From positions 108,342-172,341 of the forward strand of contig CAWDTW010000058.1 of NCBI GenBank assembly GCA_963805295.1: a DNA stretch of 64,000 nucleotides. Direction: 5' to 3'. This document shows, one piece after another, positions 17,554 through 26,056 of this stretch. The stretch's first letter is position 1, and the number at the start of each line of letters is the position of its first letter. The DNA is from Roseiarcus sp963805295. Lineage in GTDB: Bacteria > Pseudomonadota > Alphaproteobacteria > Rhizobiales > Beijerinckiaceae. A program made the translations under genes and the position numbers. The notes beneath the pieces were generated by a model. The model saw nothing but the letters and a program-made list of their open reading frames with translations. It made no database searches and was not told the origin of the DNA.

Positions 17554-18907
17554 AAGGACATCACGCAAAATAACCGCTACGGTTCCGCTGGCTGTGCCGA
17601 GGTAGGGAGTCGCGGCCTGATGGTGTAGTTCCATTCAGGATGGAACGGATCACCGGTGATGTCGAGACGGTTCATCTCGGCTCTGCCGACCTTGATGCCT
17701 TTCTGGTAGGTGGGGGGTGTCGAGCGCGCTCTCGATTCGCAGACCGGCCTTGGTCGTCGTCGCGCCGATCAGCTCGACGACGGCAAGGCGATCGGTGAGC
17801 GGCCGGCCGCGCCAGTTCTGGGTGATGTGGCAGAACAGCCGGTGCTCAATCTTGTTCCACTTCGATGTGCCCGGCGGATAATGGTGGACATGGATGACGA
17901 GCCCGGTCTCGTTGGCGAGCTTCTGCAGTTCGACTTTCCACAGCCGCACCCGCGCCCCGTTCGAGCCGCCACAATCGGCCGTGATCGTCAGCTCTCGCGC
18001 ATGGGGATAGCGCTGCCGCCCCATGCGTTCGCGCCAGCAGCGATCGACTGTAGAGCGAACTCGGCCGTGTCGCTCGTGATCCCGACGCTGACGAAGCCGG
18101 CGTTGGCAGTCACATCGTGGACGCCATAGGGCACGACCTTGCCGAGTTTCTTGTCCTCGAAGTCATGCACGTTCACGCGCCGTGGCTTGCCTTTCGGGCG
18201 ATAATCGGTTCCGCCGTTCTTGAAGTTGCCGATCAGCTCCTTTTTCTTGGTGTCGACGGAGATCACGGGTTGTTGTTGGGCCTGCGCCGCCACGACTTTC
18301 GCGTTGATATATTCGAACTGCGCGTTTCGGTCGGGATGTTTGGCGCCTTCATCCGCCTTGCGATTGGACTGGCGCGAGAACCCGAGCTTCACCAGCTCCT
18401 TGCGCACCGTGTCGGCGCTGATCGGATGTCCCATCTCCGTCAGGGTCGCCGCGAGCTTCTCCATGCTTTTCGACACCCAGATCAAGGGCCGCATCGGATC
18501 ACCCAACGTCGCAGGCTCGACCAGCCGTTCGAGCGCGCGAACGAGCCCCGGATCGTTCTCAGAGAGCGCGCGACGCCCGCCGCCGGCGCGGCGAACGCGC
18601 CCCCTCGGCAGCGCCGCCGCATCCAGATCATCCTTCCCGCGATTGATCGTCGAACGAGCCAGCCCGGTGATCTTCGAGACGGCCGCAAGACCACCCCACC
18701 CAGCGCTCCGCGTCTCGCCCGCGGCAAACAACCGCCGTCCCCGCTCGTCGAGCTTCGAGCCAACCGCTCCCCACCGTTGCCGAATCGCGTCCTCCTCGAT
18801 CATGCCACCGACCTACGCCGGTTCGCTCAGTGGCGGAATCCCCGCAACCCGAGTCACTCCGTCGCATGACCAGCAATCACGATTCGGTTATTGTTCGAAG
18901 TGTCCTT
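17554..18907 (-). mobile_element. ISAzo13-family insertion sequence, copy 1
   Basis: About 1.35 kb carrying a decayed ISAzo13-type transposase. Ends are proposed from an imperfect inverted repeat: AAGGACATCACGCAAAATAA at 17554 against the complement of TTATTGTTCGAAGTGTCCTT ending at 18907. I could not find a clear target duplication. The right-hand side cuts straight through an IS1380 transposase, and on the left only about 27 bases separate it from nicO, so the rest of the IS1380 was deleted. Confidence 0.7.
17577..18803 (-). pseudogene. ISAzo13-family transposase, frameshifted at two places
   Basis: DDE transposase of the ISAzo13 type, close to the second copy at 39.4-40.6 kb. From 18803 the N-terminal half reads well (HTH-like region, RLVEPATLGDPMRPLIWVSKS, PVISVDTKKKELIGNFKNGG) and loses frame near 18030. 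It resumes in another frame with ELTITADCGGSNGARVRLWK and YHYPPGTSKWNKIEHR-like catalytic sequence. A second slip near 17711, in a run of Cs, separates the tail, which ends FHPEWNYTIRPRLP before the stop at 17577. It is not expected to be functional. Confidence 0.8.
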
Positions 18908-19636
18908 AGTCGAGAATTTGGGGGCCGCAATAGTGGCTGTCGGCGCGCGAGCCAAGATTTCGGTGCGCGGCCAGTTGGCGCGGATCGCCCGCAACAGCCC
19001 GCGCAGAAAGGCTCTCGCCTCCTTGCCGCTCGGCCGCTTGGCGGGACGGAGCACGGCGGTGACGAAGCGGCCCGCGCCGTCGAACACCACGATCGGCTGA
19101 AATCCGTATTCGTCGTAATGGGCGTTGAACAGCCGCAGCTGCTGGCCGCCGTGAACCGCGTCGAACATGTCGTCGATGTCGAGCATGATCCGTTTGGGAA
19201 CCTTGTGAAAGGACTCGCAATAGAGATCGACCATGGCGCGGCCCATCCGCAGCAGCGCGCGCACGTCGGGCAGGTTTTCCAGCCGCGAGATCGTCGACTG
19301 CGAGCACAGTTCGCGCTCGGACGGCGTCAGGTCGAGCGCCATCTTGAACATCGGATCGCTCCGCAGGCAATTGGCGTCGTCGCCGTCCTCATAGCCCGCC
19401 GCGATCATCAGCAGCCGAAAACGAATGATGTCGGCCAGGCTGTGGGTGATCTGATCGGGCGCGCGAGGATCAATCATGCAGGCGGCGAGCCGATCGGCGA
19501 CGCGAAGGTGCCGTTCGACCTCGCGCAACGCCAGAACGCCGCCATCCGACGACAGCAAGCCGCCATCGAACTTGACCACGACGGCCTTGCCGCCCGCAGG
19601 TGACAGACCAGGCAACGGCAGAATAGGATCGTTCAT
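18908..19636 (-). pseudogene. IS1380-family transposase, N-terminal half, truncated by ISAzo13
   Basis: Starts at ATG 19636 (MNDPILPLPGLSPAGGKAVV) and shows the IS1380 N-terminal signature: FDGGLLSSDGGVLALREVE, ITHSLADIIRFRLLMIAAGYEDGDDANCLRSDPMF and MLDIDDMFDAVHGGQQLRLF. Near residue 220 it slips frame (the expected ADSHYCGPQILD is in the adjacent frame) and is then cut at 18907 by the ISAzo13 element. The catalytic C-terminal half is missing from this locus. Confidence 0.85.
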
Positions 19637-19889
19637 GGCGGGTGCGGCCTCGCTGAAATCGGGTGAATCGGCTTTGACAACCAAATTCTACACGAAATCA
19701 GATATTTAAACCACACCCGCCAACCCGCCATGCATAATGCGGGTTAATACGCCCTACGCAAATCTGGCATCGGATTTTTTCGCCGAATCGGACTGCTCGT
19801 CAGGTACGAAATTCAGTCGCTGGCGTTCGGCCGAAAACGCGGGTAAAGCCGCGTGAAGCGGCAGGCTCCGCCATCGCCCGGGGATCGCG
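19637..19889. other. Non-coding stretch between IS1380 remnant and ftsE
   Basis: About 250 bases with no gene I can support. It holds the presumed outer end of the IS1380 relic, an AT-rich patch (19670-19705) and a small hairpin AACCCGC/GCGGGTT around 19724-19747. The ftsE promoter must lie here, but I see no strong -35/-10 pair. The insertion may therefore have changed ftsEX expression. Confidence 0.4.
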
Positions 19890-20564
19890 TTGTTACGATT
19901 CGATAACGTCGGTTTGCGCTATGAAATGGGTCCGGAGGTCGTCAGCGACCTCAACTTCTCCATCGCGCCCCAAAGTTTTCAGTTCCTGACCGGTCCGTCC
20001 GGCGCCGGTAAAACGACTCTTCTGAGACTGATGCTTCTGTCATTGCGGCCGACGCGCGGAACGGTCCACATTTTCGGGCAGGACGCCGCAGCGTTGCGAA
20101 AGGACGAACTAACTTCGGTGCGCAGGCGCATCGGCGTCGTGTTCCAGGATTTCCGTCTGCTCGACCATCTGACCACTTACGAAAACGTGGCGTTGCCGCT
20201 GCGCGTGATGGGTCGGGCGGAGTCGGAATACCGCGCCGAGGTAATCGAACTTTTGAGATGGGTTGGCCTTGGCGACCGCATGAACGCCTCGCCGCCCGTT
20301 CTCTCCGGCGGTGAAAAGCAGCGCGCCGCGATCGCGCGCGCGCTCATCGTCCGGCCAGAGTTGCTCCTCGCCGATGAGCCGACCGGAAACGTCGATCCCG
20401 GGCTTGCGCGGCGGCTGCTTCGGCTGTTCGTCGAGTTGCACCGCCTGGGGACCGCGGTTGTTATCGCGACCCACGACTTGCAGCTCATGGATCAGTTCGG
20501 TTTCGCGCGGCGGCTCGTCGTTGGTGACGGAGAGGTCGCGATCTTCGATGGCGTCTCGGGATGA
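19890..20564 (+). CDS. ftsE: Cell division ATP-binding protein FtsE
   Basis: ATPase of the FtsEX complex, which couples septal ring assembly to activation of peptidoglycan hydrolases. TTG 19890 gives MLRFDNVGLRYEMGPEVVSD, matching the family start. The 224-residue protein has Walker A GPSGAGKTT, signature LSGGEKQR and Walker B LLLADEPTGNVDP, with the D-loop and switch His (IATHD). The stop overlaps ftsX (ATGA at 20561-20564). The gene pair is intact although insertion-sequence debris lies on both sides. Confidence 0.93.
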   Translation: MLRFDNVGLRYEMGPEVVSDLNFSIAPQSFQFLTGPSGAGKTTLLRLMLLSLRPTRGTVHIFGQDAAALRKDELTSVRRRIGVVFQDFRLLDHLTTYENVALPLRVMGRAESEYRAEVIELLRWVGLGDRMNASPPVLSGGEKQRAAIARALIVRPELLLADEPTGNVDPGLARRLLRLFVELHRLGTAVVIATHDLQLMDQFGFARRLVVGDGEVAIFDGVSG

Positions 20565-21511
20565 ATGAGCCGATCGACGACAACCAGCTTGCGATGACGG
20601 CGCAACCGTCTCTGAAGCGCGACATGCCGCTCGTTCCCGGTGATTCGGTCGCCGGACACGCCTTGGTGGTCGTCATCGCAATCATGACTTTCCTTGCGTG
20701 TCTCACCGCCGGCGCCGCGCTGCTAGTCGCTCTGGCCTCGGAGGGTTGGCGATCCGAGGTCCTGCGCGACGTTACGATCCAATTGAAGCCGGGCGCCGGA
20801 GACGACGTCGAGAGTTTGGTTGCCAAAGTCGTCTCGCTTGCCACGCAAGCGCCGGGGGTCGAGCGCGTTCACGCCTATTCCGCCGCCGAATTGGCCAAAC
20901 TGTTGCAGCCCTGGCTCGGCGAAGGACTCGATCTGAGTCTGCTGCCCATTCCGCAGATCATAGTTGCTCACTTCGAAGGTGGGACCGATGACGACCTCGC
21001 TGGGCTGCGCGCGGCGCTCACCAGCGCGGTTCCGCAAGCCAATCTCGACGATCATCGCCTGTGGGCCGCCCGCATCGGGATAATGGCCAACGCCATCGTC
21101 GCTCTCGCCGCCGCGCTGTTTGCGCTGATGATCGCGGCTATGGCCACCGCGATCGGTTTCGCAACCCGCGGCGCGGTGGCGGGGAATCGCGAAATCATCG
21201 AAGTGCTGCACTTTGTCGGGGCCTCCGACGTTTTCATCATCAGGGAGTTCCAGACACATTTCCGCCGCCTTGGCTTCCGCGGAGCACTAATCGGCTGTTC
21301 AACGGCAATGGCGTTCTTTCTCACCGCCGCGACGCTTTCCAACTGGCGGGCGAACTCGACCGGCAGTTTGGAGATCGCCGCCATGTTCGGGGCTTTCGCG
21401 CTCGGCCCGGCTGGCTACGCCGCGCTGGCTGTCGTCGGCGCGGCGGTCACGTTGCTGACTGGCCTTCTCTCCCGAGCCATCGTGTTTCGTCATCTGCGGA
21501 CGCTCCAATGA
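20561..21511 (+). CDS. ftsX: Cell division protein FtsX
   Basis: Membrane partner of FtsE. The 316-residue protein has an N-terminal cytoplasmic tail, a first membrane span (HALVVVIAIMTFLACLTAGAA) and the periplasmic domain with QLKPGAGDDVESLVAKVVSLA. Three more spans follow in the C-terminal half, with the permease-type ATRGAVAGNREIIEVLHFVGASD loop. Translation is coupled to ftsE by a 4-base overlap. The IS3 relic begins about 45 bases downstream. Confidence 0.92.
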   Translation: MNEPIDDNQLAMTAQPSLKRDMPLVPGDSVAGHALVVVIAIMTFLACLTAGAALLVALASEGWRSEVLRDVTIQLKPGAGDDVESLVAKVVSLATQAPGVERVHAYSAAELAKLLQPWLGEGLDLSLLPIPQIIVAHFEGGTDDDLAGLRAALTSAVPQANLDDHRLWAARIGIMANAIVALAAALFALMIAAMATAIGFATRGAVAGNREIIEVLHFVGASDVFIIREFQTHFRRLGFRGALIGCSTAMAFFLTAATLSNWRANSTGSLEIAAMFGAFALGPAGYAALAVVGAAVTLLTGLLSRAIVFRHLRTLQ

Positions 21512-21872
21512 CGGCAACCTTCATTTCTCACTGTGTTCGGCTGCGAATGGGCAATTTGAAGTGGCCCCGGATTTTGGGACCACTGGCTTGGTTAGAGGAA
21601 GTCTGCTCCGAGTGGCGTCGAACGGAGCGGAGGATGACGAAGGCGAGTTGGAAGATTGAGGCGGGGCTGAAGGCGAAGTTCGCGGTCGAGGCGTTACGCG
21701 AACAAGCGACAGGGAACGACCTGGCGCAGTGTCATCAAGTTCATCCGAACCAGATTTACGCCTGGAAGAAGCATCTGCTGGACCCTGCGGCGCGGGCGTT
21801 TGATCCGAGGGTCGGGCTGGACGCCGAGGCGGCGTCGGCGCGCGAGATCGAGAGGCTTCACGCCAAGGCTTG

Positions 21873-21893
21873 TCCTCGGGCTCGACCCGAGGA
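21873..21893. repeat. Palindromic element 1 (GATCC...GGAC family) in IS3 orfA
   Basis: TCCTCGGG, 5-base loop CTCGA, CCCGAGGA: a perfect 8-bp stem flanked by GT and TC. It resembles the widespread Rhizobiales REP-like palindrome. It shares its outline with the elements at 21919 and 45964. Confidence 0.7.
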
Positions 21894-21918
21894 TCGGCCA
21901 GCTGACGATCGAGAACGA

Positions 21919-21937
21919 TCCCCGATCGAGTCGGGGA
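21919..21937. repeat. Palindromic element 2 (GATCC...GGAC family) in IS3 orfA
   Basis: TCCCCGA, loop TCGAG, TCGGGGA: a perfect 7-bp stem in the same gene, 25 bases after element 1. The outer bases (GATCC / GGAC) match element 1 read in the opposite orientation, so the two belong to one family but differ in stem sequence. Confidence 0.7.
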
Positions 21938-22310
21938 CGAGCTTTTTCGCCAAGAGGTTCGGCAAATGAGCGCGCCGGACCGTCGAGCCAAGCTCGATCG
22001 CGCGCATGGCGATCTGTCGATCCGCCGGCCATGCGCGATGCCGGGCCTGGCGCGCTCGGGCGCCCACCGCAAGCCGCGACCGGCCAATGACGACGATCTG
22101 GAGGCGATGCGCATCGACGCGCTGTTCACCGCGCGGCCGTTCTTTAAGCGCGCGGCGGATCGCTCGAACGCTTAGCCGGAGCTTCCCTCTTTCCGATTAC
22201 GTAGGCGATTGATATTTCGGCGAGATTTCGAGATATTGGTCTTGATGGGTACCCATGTAATTGGCTGATTTTATGTTGTGTTGTGGTGCGGTCAGGCTTA
22301 TTGTTGCCCC

Positions 22311-24041
22311 ATGTACATCGAATTGGTCCCCAACCGCGATTCACCCCCCGCCATCCTCCTGCGCGAGAGCTATCGCGAAGGCGGGAAGGTCAGGAAGCGC
22401 ACGTTGCTCAACCTGTCGGACTGGCCCAGCGAGCGGATCGCCGGCTTCAAGGCGCTGCTCAAGGGCGGCACGGTCATCCCGAGCGAGAAGGAGGCGATCA
22501 GCATCATTCGCTCCCTGCCGCACGGGCACGTGGCCGCGGCGCTGGGCACGGCGCGCAGGATCGGTCTCGACCGGCTGATCGGGCCGGACGGCAACCGCCG
22601 CCGCGACCTCGTCCTGGCGCTCGCCGTCAGCCGCATCCTCGATCCGTCCTCCAAGCTTGCCGCGGCCCGCGCGCTGTCGCCCGAGACCGCCGCCTCCAGC
22701 CTGGGGGACGAGCTCGGCCTCGGGATCGTCGACGAAGAGGAGCTCTACGCGGCGCTCGACTGGCTCGCGGTCCGCCAGCCGGCGATCGAGGCCATGCTCG
22801 CCAAGCGCCACCTCTCTGGCGGGACGCTGGTGCTCTACGACGTGACCTCGAGCTACATGGAGGGCCGCTGCTGCCCGCTCGCCCGGTTCGGCTACAACCG
22901 CGACGGCAAGAAGGGCAAGCTCCAGATCGTCTACGGCTTGCTCTGCGCCCCCGACGGCTGCCCCGTCGCCGTCGAGGTCTTCGAGGGCTCGACCGGCGAC
23001 CCGGCGACGCTCGGCTCACAGGTCGCCAAGCTGAAGCAGCGCTTCGGCCTCGACCACGTGGTCCTGGTGGGTGACAGAGGCATGATCACCGACGCCCGGA
23101 TCGCCGAGGACATCCAGCCGGCCGGGCTCGACTGGATCACCGCGCTCAGGGCGCCGGCGATCCGCGGGCTGCTCGACGGCGGCGCCTTCCAGATGTCGTT
23201 GTTCGATGACCGCGATATGGCGACCATCACCTCGCCCGACTTCCCGGGCGAGCGCCTCATCCTGTGCCGCAACGCCGCGCTCGCCGCCGAGCGCGCCCGC
23301 AAGCGCGAGGACCTGCTGCGCGCCACGGAACGCGATCTCGCCCCCATTGCCGCCGCGGTGCGGCGCAAGCGCGAGCCGCTCAGGGGAAAAGCCGAGATCG
23401 GCCTCGCCGTCGGCGCCGTCATCGGCAAGCATAAAATGGCCAAGCACTTCGCGCTCGACATCACCGACACGTCCTTCGCCTTCGCCCGCAAGACCGCCGC
23501 GATCGCTGAGGAGGCCGCCCTCGACGGCCTCTACGCCGTGCGCACCAGCCTGCCCGAAACCGCGCTCGACGACAGCAAAACCGTCAAAAGCTACAAATCC
23601 CTGAGCCTGGTCGAGCACGCCATCCGGTCGATCAAGACCCTCGACCTCCATGTCCGGCCGGTCTACCACTGGCTCGAAGACCGCGTGCGCGCCCACGTCT
23701 TCCTCTGCATGCTCGCCTATTATCTCGAATGGCACATGCGCCAGCGCCTGGCCCCCATGCTCTACGACGACACCGACAAGGAGGCCGCCGAGGCGCTCCG
23801 CAAGAGCCCGGTCGCAAAGGCTGAGCGATCGCCCGCCGCCCTCGCCAAGCAGACCACAGGCCGAACCGACGATGGTCTCCCCGTCCACAGCTTCCACACC
23901 CTGCTTCACGACCTCGCCACCGTCACCAAAAACACCGTCGCGACCGCCCTCGCGCCCGACTTCCCCTTCACAATCACCACACGGCCGACACACATCCAGA
24001 AAAAAGCCTTCGACCTCCTGGGCATAACCTGTACCCAGTAA
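22311..24041 (+). CDS. IS1634-family transposase
   Basis: A 576-residue DDE transposase starting MYIELVPNRDSPPAILLRES at ATG 22311; a longer frame from 22278 has no family support. Motifs include LVLYDVTSSYMEGR, LVGDRGMITDARI, FVYGL-type YGLLCAPDGCPVAVEVFEGS, and the late SLSLVEHAIRSIKTLDLHVRPVYHW with the catalytic Glu region. It is uninterrupted and fills its element. After the stop a hairpin at 24052-24072 precedes the right inverted repeat. Confidence 0.92.
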   Translation: MYIELVPNRDSPPAILLRESYREGGKVRKRTLLNLSDWPSERIAGFKALLKGGTVIPSEKEAISIIRSLPHGHVAAALGTARRIGLDRLIGPDGNRRRDLVLALAVSRILDPSSKLAAARALSPETAASSLGDELGLGIVDEEELYAALDWLAVRQPAIEAMLAKRHLSGGTLVLYDVTSSYMEGRCCPLARFGYNRDGKKGKLQIVYGLLCAPDGCPVAVEVFEGSTGDPATLGSQVAKLKQRFGLDHVVLVGDRGMITDARIAEDIQPAGLDWITALRAPAIRGLLDGGAFQMSLFDDRDMATITSPDFPGERLILCRNAALAAERARKREDLLRATERDLAPIAAAVRRKREPLRGKAEIGLAVGAVIGKHKMAKHFALDITDTSFAFARKTAAIAEEAALDGLYAVRTSLPETALDDSKTVKSYKSLSLVEHAIRSIKTLDLHVRPVYHWLEDRVRAHVFLCMLAYYLEWHMRQRLAPMLYDDTDKEAAEALRKSPVAKAERSPAALAKQTTGRTDDGLPVHSFHTLLHDLATVTKNTVATALAPDFPFTITTRPTHIQKKAFDLLGITCTQ

Positions 24042-24051
24042 CACACCCATC

Positions 24052-24072
24052 CAGCTTGATCTTATCAAGCTG
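24052..24072 (+). terminator. Hairpin after IS1634 transposase
   Basis: CAGCTTGAT-CTT-ATCAAGCTG is a perfect 9-bp stem with a 3-base loop 10 bases past the transposase stop. No U-run follows, so it may be a weak terminator or an end-structure of the element. Confidence 0.45.
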
Positions 24073-24445
24073 AAACAATGGGTTGCGCAGGTCGAAAGAG
24101 GGAAGCTCCGCTTAGCGAAGAGGACTTTCCGATCGAGCGTAGGCGCGTGCGCCGGCCGATGCGGCGGATGGGCGTCGGGGCGCTCGGGCCGAAGCCGGGC
24201 GCCAGCAAACCCGCGCCAGGGCGCAGGATTTACCGCAACGGCCGTTTGAATTGACTGCCCTGGGGATTGAACGAAGCTGCTTGCCCGGATTTTTCACAAT
24301 ACTAGCCCGACTGTTCCAACTGGGGCTCGTAATTTGGATATCTGTTGAAAAAACCTGAGACAATACAAGGGGCGGCAAGCCGAAAACGAGTGTAGTGAAG
24401 ACCTACCCCCTTTTCCGGGGCAGCTTTCGGCGTAGAATCGCCGGC

Positions 24446-25643
24446 ATGTACTTGCGCTTCACCCGACGAAGGAAGAACGGCAAGGAGCACCGTTACTGGA
24501 GCATTGTCGAAAGCAAGCGCTGTGCTGGCGGCCGGGCGGTTCAGCGCCCGGTCCTGTATCTGGGCGAGATCAACGACAGCCAGCACGCGGCTTGGTCGCG
24601 GGTCATCGAGGCCTTTGCCGAGGAGAGCCGACGGCCGCGCCAGCTCGCGCTGTTTCCGGAGCCGGGCGGGGCGTTCCTGATCACGCCGCGGGCTTTGGCG
24701 TGCAGGTGCGGCTCGACGCGATGGAGCTGCATCGCCCGCGCCAATGGGGCGCGTGCTGGCTTTCCTGCCATCTCTATGAGCAACTCGAACTGGATCGGTT
24801 TCTGGGCGCCGCGGCTGCCGACTCAGCCGCGAGGGAACCAGCTGGCGGCATATCTTGCATACGCTCGTCTGCTATCGACTGATCGATCCGGGAAGCGAGT
24901 GGCGATTGCATCGGCTATGGTTCGAGCAGAGCGCGATGGGGGATCTGCTCGGCGAGGACTATTCGCTGGTCGCCAAGAACGACGCTGTATCGCTGCCTCG
25001 ACAAGCTGCTGGCGCACAAGGCGGCGCTCTTCGATCACTTGCGGGCGCGCTGGCAGGATCTGTTCTGCGCCAAGTTCGAGGTTCTGCTGTACGATCTGAC
25101 GAGCACCTATTTCGAGTCCGATCCGCCGGACAACGACGCCGACAAGCGCCGGCACGGCTACAGTCGCGACAAGCGCAGCGACTGCGTGCAGGTGGTGATC
25201 GCCCTGATCGTGACGCCCGAGGGCTTGCCGCTGGCCTATGAGGTGCTCCCGGGCAACACCGCCGACAACGCCACGCTGCGGCGGCTTCCTCGAGAAGATC
25301 GAGGCGCAGTACGGCAAGGCGCAGCGCATCTGGGTGATGGACCGCGGCATTCCGACCGAGGACGTGCTGCGCGAGATGCGCCAGGCCGATCCGCCGATCT
25401 CCTATCTGGTCGGCACGCCCAAGGGGCGGCTCACGAAAATGGAGAAGGCGCTGCTCGCACGGCCCTGGCAAGCCGTGCGCGAAGGCGTCGACGTCAAGCT
25501 GCTGGCGCAAGAGGAGGAACTCCACGTGCTGGCGCGCAGCAGCGCGCGCTTCGCCAAGGAGCGCGCCAAGCCGCCGGCGCAAGCTGAAATGGCTATGGGC
25601 GCGCCTCAAAGAGCTTTCCGCCATGAGCGCGCAAGCGCTTGAT
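24446..25643 (+). pseudogene. Second IS1634-like transposase, multiply frameshifted
   Basis: A different IS1634-type transposase from the intact one upstream. It starts MYLRFTRRRKNGKEHRYWSI at 24446 and reads well to LALFPEPGGAFLITP, then breaks. Fragments in successive frames give YRLIDPGSEWRLHRLWFEQS, FEVLLYDLTSTYFESDPPD, CVQVVIALIVTPEGLPLAYE, IWVMDRGIPTEDVLREM and LLAQEEELHVLARS. At least four frame changes make it non-functional. The 200 bases upstream (24255-24445) hold its left end and nothing else recognisable. Confidence 0.8.
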
Positions 25644-25705
25644 AAGATTCAATCTCGCAACTGCAGCATTTTGCTTTGTGCAGTTGCGTATGCCCGCATT
25701 GTCCT

Positions 25706-25930
25706 CAAAGCCTTGGTGCCGTGACTACAATCACGCCCGGCCACACTTACGGCTCGGCCGGCTCCCGCTGGCGGAGTTCGCCGCCAAACTCCCAGCTCCG
25801 AGCCCGCAACGGGATGCGACGCTTCCGCTGTCGAGGGCTCCCGCGTCGCGTCCCGTTGCGTCGCACAAGGCAAGAGGCTCAACTACTGTCGGGATTCGAC
25901 CAACGGCTGGATGAAATCCCGGGGCAAGGT
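25706..25930 (+). pseudogene. IS3 orfB, C-terminal fragment
   Basis: WCRDYNHARPHLRLGRLPLAEFAAKL matches the highly conserved end of IS3-type orfB (the YNxxRPHxxLG and PxxF region). The frame continues to a stop at 25912-25914. It has no upstream catalytic domain. It may be the displaced tail of the IS3 element that starts at 21.56 kb, separated by the two IS1634-type insertions. Confidence 0.65.
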
Positions 25931-26056
25931 CACGTGAGGCCCCGGACCCCATCACTTACACAATGGATTGCAAAGGCTGGGCCTTTGCACGGATCCCGGA
26001 GCAGAGCCCCCGGGCTTTCTTCTCCCCCGTCGGCCGATGAGCGATGGCGTGCTCGT

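Larger units (their letters stand above)
21634..21969 (+). pseudogene. IS3 orfA with two small palindromic inserts
   Basis: IS3-type helix-turn-helix protein: FAVEALREQATGNDLAQCHQ and HPNQIYAWKKHLLD are the usual orfA motifs. After EIERLHAK the sequence should continue IGQLTIEND-FFAKRFGK. Instead a palindrome at 21873-21893 and another at 21919-21937 are inserted. Each alone would shift the frame; together they return it, so FFAKRFGK and the normal stop at 21967 are in frame. orfB starts at ATG 21966 overlapping the stop. Confidence 0.75.
22178..24110 (+). mobile_element. IS1634-family insertion sequence, structurally complete
   Basis: 1933 bp bounded by a 17-bp perfect inverted repeat, CGGAGCTTCCCTCTTTC at 22178-22194 and its complement ending at 24110. 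It is flanked by the 6-bp direct repeat CTTAGC (22172-22177 and 24111-24116). The size, a single long transposase gene and a 5-6-bp duplication fit IS1634. It lies inside IS3 orfB, so it arrived later. With intact ends and an intact gene it is the element here most likely to be active. Confidence 0.92.
21966..24254 (+). pseudogene. IS3 orfB transposase, interrupted by IS1634
   Basis: Starts MSAPDRRAKLDRAHGDLSIR, typical of IS3 orfB, and continues to ALFTARPFF, where a single extra A shifts frame. RRIARTLS is then cut by IS1634 at 22178. After the insertion (24111 onward) the reading continues LSEEDFPIERRRVRRPMRRM and GPKPGASKPAPGRRIY before a stop at 24252-24254. Joining the two sides across the 6-bp duplication restores the expected orfB sequence. 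The catalytic DDE core is absent here. Confidence 0.8.
21557..24255 (+). mobile_element. IS3-family element remnant, interrupted by IS1634
   Basis: The left end looks like an IS3-type terminus (TGAAGTGGCCCCGGATTTTG from 21557), followed by orfA and overlapping orfB. orfB is split by an IS1634 element at 22178-24110 and resumes to a stop at 24254. A piece of IS3 orfB C-terminus at 25.7-25.9 kb could be the far end of the same element, displaced by another insertion. The element cannot move by itself. Confidence 0.75.
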
